A stretch of DNA of 7,090 nt from an uncultured Ruminococcus sp. GTDB taxonomy: Bacteria > Bacillota > Clostridia > Oscillospirales > Ruminococcaceae. The translations under genes were made by a program, and so were the position numbers. This document shows, one piece after another, positions 6,870-7,090 of this stretch; the stretch's first letter is position 1; the number at the start of each line of letters is the position of its first letter. The notes beneath the pieces were generated by a model. The model did no database searches. It was not told where the DNA came from and saw only the letters and a list, made by a program, of their open reading frames with translations. The stretch lies in NCBI GenBank assembly GCA_902783235.1, contig CACZQG010000217.1:1-7090 (forward strand), in the 5' to 3' direction.

Positions 6870-6960
6870 GTTCCATAGTATTAAATTTATTAAACGCTTT
6901 TTACACTTTTTATACATAAATTTAATTATATAATTTATCCATAAAGATCAAAAGCCTTTT

Positions 6961-7090
6961 CCGCTTTTTTGAAAAAAAGCTTGGCAAAAAACTTTTAGTT
7001 TCGCTCATACTCTCATGCGTTCGGCAGTGAAAAGCTCGAAGAGCCGCTTTCTGAAGAAAGCTTGGCAAAGACTTTTAGTTTCGCTCATAC
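6961..7090. repeat. Direct repeat at the right edge, two copies of about 47-50 bp
   Basis: Copy one (6961-7010) and copy two (7044-7090) both run from CCGCTTT through a small inverted pair (gctttttt/aaaaaagc, and gctttct/agaaagc) to AAGCTTGGCAAA, then the exact 20-base end ACTTTTAGTTTCGCTCATAC. They differ by small indels and substitutions near the hairpin. The 33 bases between them are unrelated. The second copy reaches the window end, so the array may continue. Confidence 0.75.

Larger units (their letters stand above)
6765..6960. other. Leader and upstream region of the operon
   Basis: Non-coding and very AT-rich. It holds the ribosome-binding site, promoter and palindrome listed separately, plus an 11-bp inverted repeat (ataattatcat at 6786-6796, atgataattat at 6826-6836) whose right arm covers most of the -10. 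ATGCA-type motifs recur at 6795, 6842 and 6855 and, inverted, at 6863. No riboswitch or structured RNA is recognisable in the roughly 60-base leader. Confidence 0.6.

Noticed and set aside
6925..6951. Second possible minus-strand promoter: TATAAT at 6930-6925 with TTGATC upstream.
   Set aside because: Spacing of 15 bases is short and the region is almost pure A/T; the promoter at 6832-6860 is much better.
7015..7090. Plus-strand frame starting ATGCGTTCGGCAGTG and open to the window end.
   Set aside because: Built almost entirely from the edge repeat, without a ribosome-binding site; more sequence would be needed to call a gene.

Overview
The window holds two large, complete, secreted carbohydrate-active enzymes on the minus strand, arranged head to tail as a likely two-gene transcription unit. 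Both flanks are AT-rich and non-coding, with many short repeats. The enzymes are modular and each carries an internal type-I-like dockerin: two 12-residue calcium loops about 31 residues apart, the first with the pattern D-x-N-x-D-G-x-V-N-C-I-D. Together with the rhamnogalacturonan-degrading modules, ricin-type (CBM13) and CBM35 modules and Gram-positive signal peptides, this points to a cellulosome-forming Ruminococcus of gut or rumen, close to R. flavefaciens or R. champanellensis. The genus call rests on remembered family architecture and dockerin style, not on a search.

Layout, in transcription order (right to left). Positions 6765-7090 are non-coding. They hold a degenerate direct repeat at the right edge (6961-7010 and 7044-7090), then a good sigma-A-type promoter (TTGCAT, 17 bp, TATAAT with an extended -10 TG) whose -35 lies inside a 17-bp perfect palindrome, then a strong AAGGAGG ribosome-binding site. 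Gene 1 of the unit (3105-6764, 1219 aa) has the order signal peptide, PL11 rhamnogalacturonan lyase, CBM13, dockerin, CBM35, Q/P-rich linker, CE12 SGNH acetylesterase. A 48-bp gap without a terminator leads to gene 2 (414-3056, 880 aa): signal peptide, CE12-type N-terminal beta-sandwich, SGNH esterase, two CBM13 modules, dockerin, CBM35. A clear intrinsic terminator follows at 371-403. Positions 1-370 are non-coding and hold several intergenic repeats and hairpins.

Functional reading (inference from the families): the unit attacks the acetylated rhamnogalacturonan I backbone of pectin. The CE12 domains remove acetyl groups from galacturonic acid that hinder the lyase, PL11 cleaves the Rha-GalA backbone by beta-elimination, CBM35 may hold on to the unsaturated uronic acid ends the lyase creates, and the dockerins would dock both enzymes onto a cohesin scaffold encoded elsewhere. 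The individual families are known. The parts most worth a second look are the shared CBM13-dockerin-CBM35 cassette with the esterase on opposite sides, the two different SGNH subtypes, the palindrome over the promoter, and the flanking repeats. I see no wholly new enzymatic system here.
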